Source of the DNA: Deltaproteobacteria bacterium
GTDB lineage: Bacteria > Myxococcota_A > UBA9160 > SMWR01
Direction: 5' to 3'
Length of the DNA stretch: 14,428 nt
NCBI GenBank assembly: GCA_019313605.1
Contig: JAFDAW010000032.1
Location: 1 to 14,428, forward strand
The notes below the pieces were generated by a model. It searched no databases and was not told the DNA's origin. It saw only the letters and a program-made list of their open reading frames with translations. Position numbers and translations under genes: made by a program. Positions 13,227-14,428 of this stretch are shown piece after piece (positions within the stretch are counted from its first letter, which is position 1; each line of letters starts with the position of its first letter).

Positions 13227-14236
13227 CCCACGTACTCGTCACCCACGCCGATGAGCCGATCGGGCGCAGGGTGGTCAAGAATCTCTACCACGACCCGAAC
13301 GTCGAAGTCATCTTCGCACTCGGCAGCGGCCCGCCACCGCGCAAGTTCGACGCCTATCTCGCAAATAGCGAACCGCGGGTGACCTACACGCGATTGGATC
13401 TCGCCAAACACCGCCCGGTCCACGACCTGTTTCACTCCGCCGGATTTCGCGCTGCCGATGTCGACACCGTCGTCTACGTGCCGCGCCACGGTGCGGGTAC
13501 GTCGCTAAACGCCCCGCTGGTCGGTGGCCTTTCCGAGAGAACGGCCGAAAGCCGCCTGCTCCTTCAGCACTGCCTCGAAACCCGCACGATCCAGCATCTG
13601 GTCGCGATCGGGAGCGCGTTCGTCTACCGCCTTCCCCCGGGCAACGCGAACCACCTCAGCGAAAACAGCGAACTCAACCTCGATCCGAACGTGATGCCCG
13701 AGGTCCGCGCATGGATCGATAGCGACATGATCTTCCACAGCGAAGTCCACAACGATCGACTCCGCGTGGTGCTGCTTCGCGTTCCGACCGTCGTCGCGGC
13801 GGGAGGCTACGTGTATCTGCACCCCTCACTGGCCGGGCGACCGGGTTCACGGGTGCGAGCCCTCGGATTCGATCCGATCTGCGCGCTCGTTTCCGACAAG
13901 GACGTCGCGCGCGCGGTCCGGGCTGCGACCCGGGCTCCGGTTTCGGGAATCTTCAACATCGCGGGCGGAGAGGCGATTCCGCTCTCGATGCTCTCCCGCT
14001 GGACGGGCCATACGAGTATCCCCGTGCCCGGCCCGCTGCTCGGCATGCTCGATGCGACCGAGCGGGCGCTCGGCATCGAGTCTCGCCTCGGGGCCGGTGG
14101 CGGAGTGCACCTGCGCTACGGCTTCACACTCGACACCGACCGCGCGGCCGAAGAACTCGGGTTCCGCTCCCAATACCGGATCGGTCTCGCGCGTGCGGGC
14201 GACGGCGCCCTGCGCCTCGACACGGCGTCGGTCTGA
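13223..14236 (+). CDS. degenerate extended SDR/epimerase-like protein, copy 2
   Basis: The 337-residue protein aligns with the extended SDR fold: VLVTHADEPIGRRVVKNL at 4-21, VVYVPRHG (83-90), HLVAIGSAFVYRL (125-137), LRVPTVVAAGG and a C-terminal domain with GIFNIAGGE at 242-250, parallel to VFNITGPGE in copy 1. Key positions are lost: the first glycine of TGxxGxxG is His8 and the middle one is Glu11 or Asp10, and the catalytic YxxxK is MPEVR (158-162), while copy 1 has YPEIR. Nucleotide binding may therefore be weakened and oxidoreductase chemistry is doubtful. ATG at 13223 overlaps the acyltransferase stop (ATGA), so an upstream in-frame start at 13046 is rejected. It may act as a binding or scaffolding partner; function is not known. 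Confidence 0.78.
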   Translation: MTHVLVTHADEPIGRRVVKNLYHDPNVEVIFALGSGPPPRKFDAYLANSEPRVTYTRLDLAKHRPVHDLFHSAGFRAADVDTVVYVPRHGAGTSLNAPLVGGLSERTAESRLLLQHCLETRTIQHLVAIGSAFVYRLPPGNANHLSENSELNLDPNVMPEVRAWIDSDMIFHSEVHNDRLRVVLLRVPTVVAAGGYVYLHPSLAGRPGSRVRALGFDPICALVSDKDVARAVRAATRAPVSGIFNIAGGEAIPLSMLSRWTGHTSIPVPGPLLGMLDATERALGIESRLGAGGGVHLRYGFTLDTDRAAEELGFRSQYRIGLARAGDGALRLDTASV

Positions 14237-14365
14237 TCCCAATCGATTCGCGTTTGCGCGGGCTTTCGCATTTGATTCGCGCTCGCCACGTGCTGGTGGT
14301 GTCCACGGCAGCTACTAGGAGCGTGACCCAAGACTGTCGCGCCGGCCGAACGCCGCTGCATCACC

Positions 14366-14427
14366 GCTGGCTGCGTTGCTCTCAATCGCCCTAGCGCTGC
14401 TAGGGCTCAATCGAGCGCCTTGCCAGC
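14366..14427. repeat. REP-like imperfect palindrome of about 60 bp
   Basis: Outer arms GCTGGC (14366-14371) and GCCAGC (14422-14427), intermediate GCTC/GAGC, and a perfect 8-bp core stem GCCCTAGC/GCTAGGGC (14388-14395 and 14399-14406, loop GCT) nest around one centre. The octamer CTCAATCG also occurs directly at 14381-14388 and 14406-14413. Layout (GCTGCGTTGCTC, stem, GCGCTGC, stem, GCGCCTTGCC) resembles repetitive extragenic palindromes I have seen in proteobacterial genomes. It begins 130 bases after the SDR stop; it may serve as terminator and may extend past the window. The remaining bases from 14237 to 14365 show no gene. Confidence 0.55.
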
Positions 14428-14428
14428 A

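Noticed and set aside
14237..14365. Possible short gene or RNA after SDR copy 2
   Set aside because: Only short overlapping frames without ribosome binding sites, and no tRNA-like fold could be seen.

Overview
The window is a GC-rich stretch of bacterial chromosome, densely packed with genes. Many neighbours overlap by 4 nt (GTGA, TTGA, ATGA) or sit within a few bases of each other, and GTG/TTG starts are common. The gene content (a CcmH-like cytochrome c maturation protein, ETF alpha/beta, an Mrp-type Fe-S carrier, a PduO-type cobalamin adenosyltransferase, glyoxalase II) points to a respiring Gram-negative bacterium. The variant CcmH motif and overall flavour suggest a deltaproteobacterial or Myxococcota-like lineage. 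That placement is inference; there is no rRNA or other marker here.

Layout. (1) 1-1897, minus strand: mrp-like carrier, then CcmH-like protein, then PduO-type adenosyltransferase (cut by the window edge). (2) 2026-3363, plus strand: a Nudix hydrolase and a stand-alone RecB/Cas4-like PD-(D/E)XK nuclease with four cysteines suited to an Fe-S cluster. (3) 3364-3540: a 177-bp non-coding element with 16-bp perfect terminal inverted repeats and CTAG on both sides, sitting exactly between two convergent stop codons; it looks like a MITE. (4) 3541-3783, minus: a small lipoprotein. (5) 3994-5210, plus: glyoxalase II and a hot-dog thioesterase. (6) 5243-7518, minus: an SDR/epimerase, a PlsC-like acyltransferase and a DUF1232 protein. 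(7) 7624-8340, plus: a KANL3/TEX30-like alpha/beta hydrolase whose serine nucleophile is replaced by glycine. (8) 8359-8886, minus: a secreted cupredoxin-like protein. (9) 9122-10969, plus: etfB and etfA. (10) 11182-14236, plus: a ParA-like ATPase, a second PlsC-like acyltransferase and a second, degenerate SDR, each overlapping the next by 4 nt. The window ends in a large palindromic repeat.

The most interesting theme is that an acyltransferase-SDR pair occurs twice within 9 kb. In one copy the SDR is intact-looking and the partner is DUF1232. In the other the SDR has lost its glycine motif and catalytic tyrosine, the acyltransferase has gained a long basic disordered N-terminus, and a ParA/MinD-type ATPase is translationally coupled upstream. 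This suggests a duplicated lipid-modification module, one branch of which may be spatially organised or regulated by a ParA ATPase. That is a hypothesis; the sequence shows the gene order, coupling and motif losses only. No rRNA, tRNA, CRISPR array or transposase gene was seen, and no stretch longer than 300 bases is without a gene.
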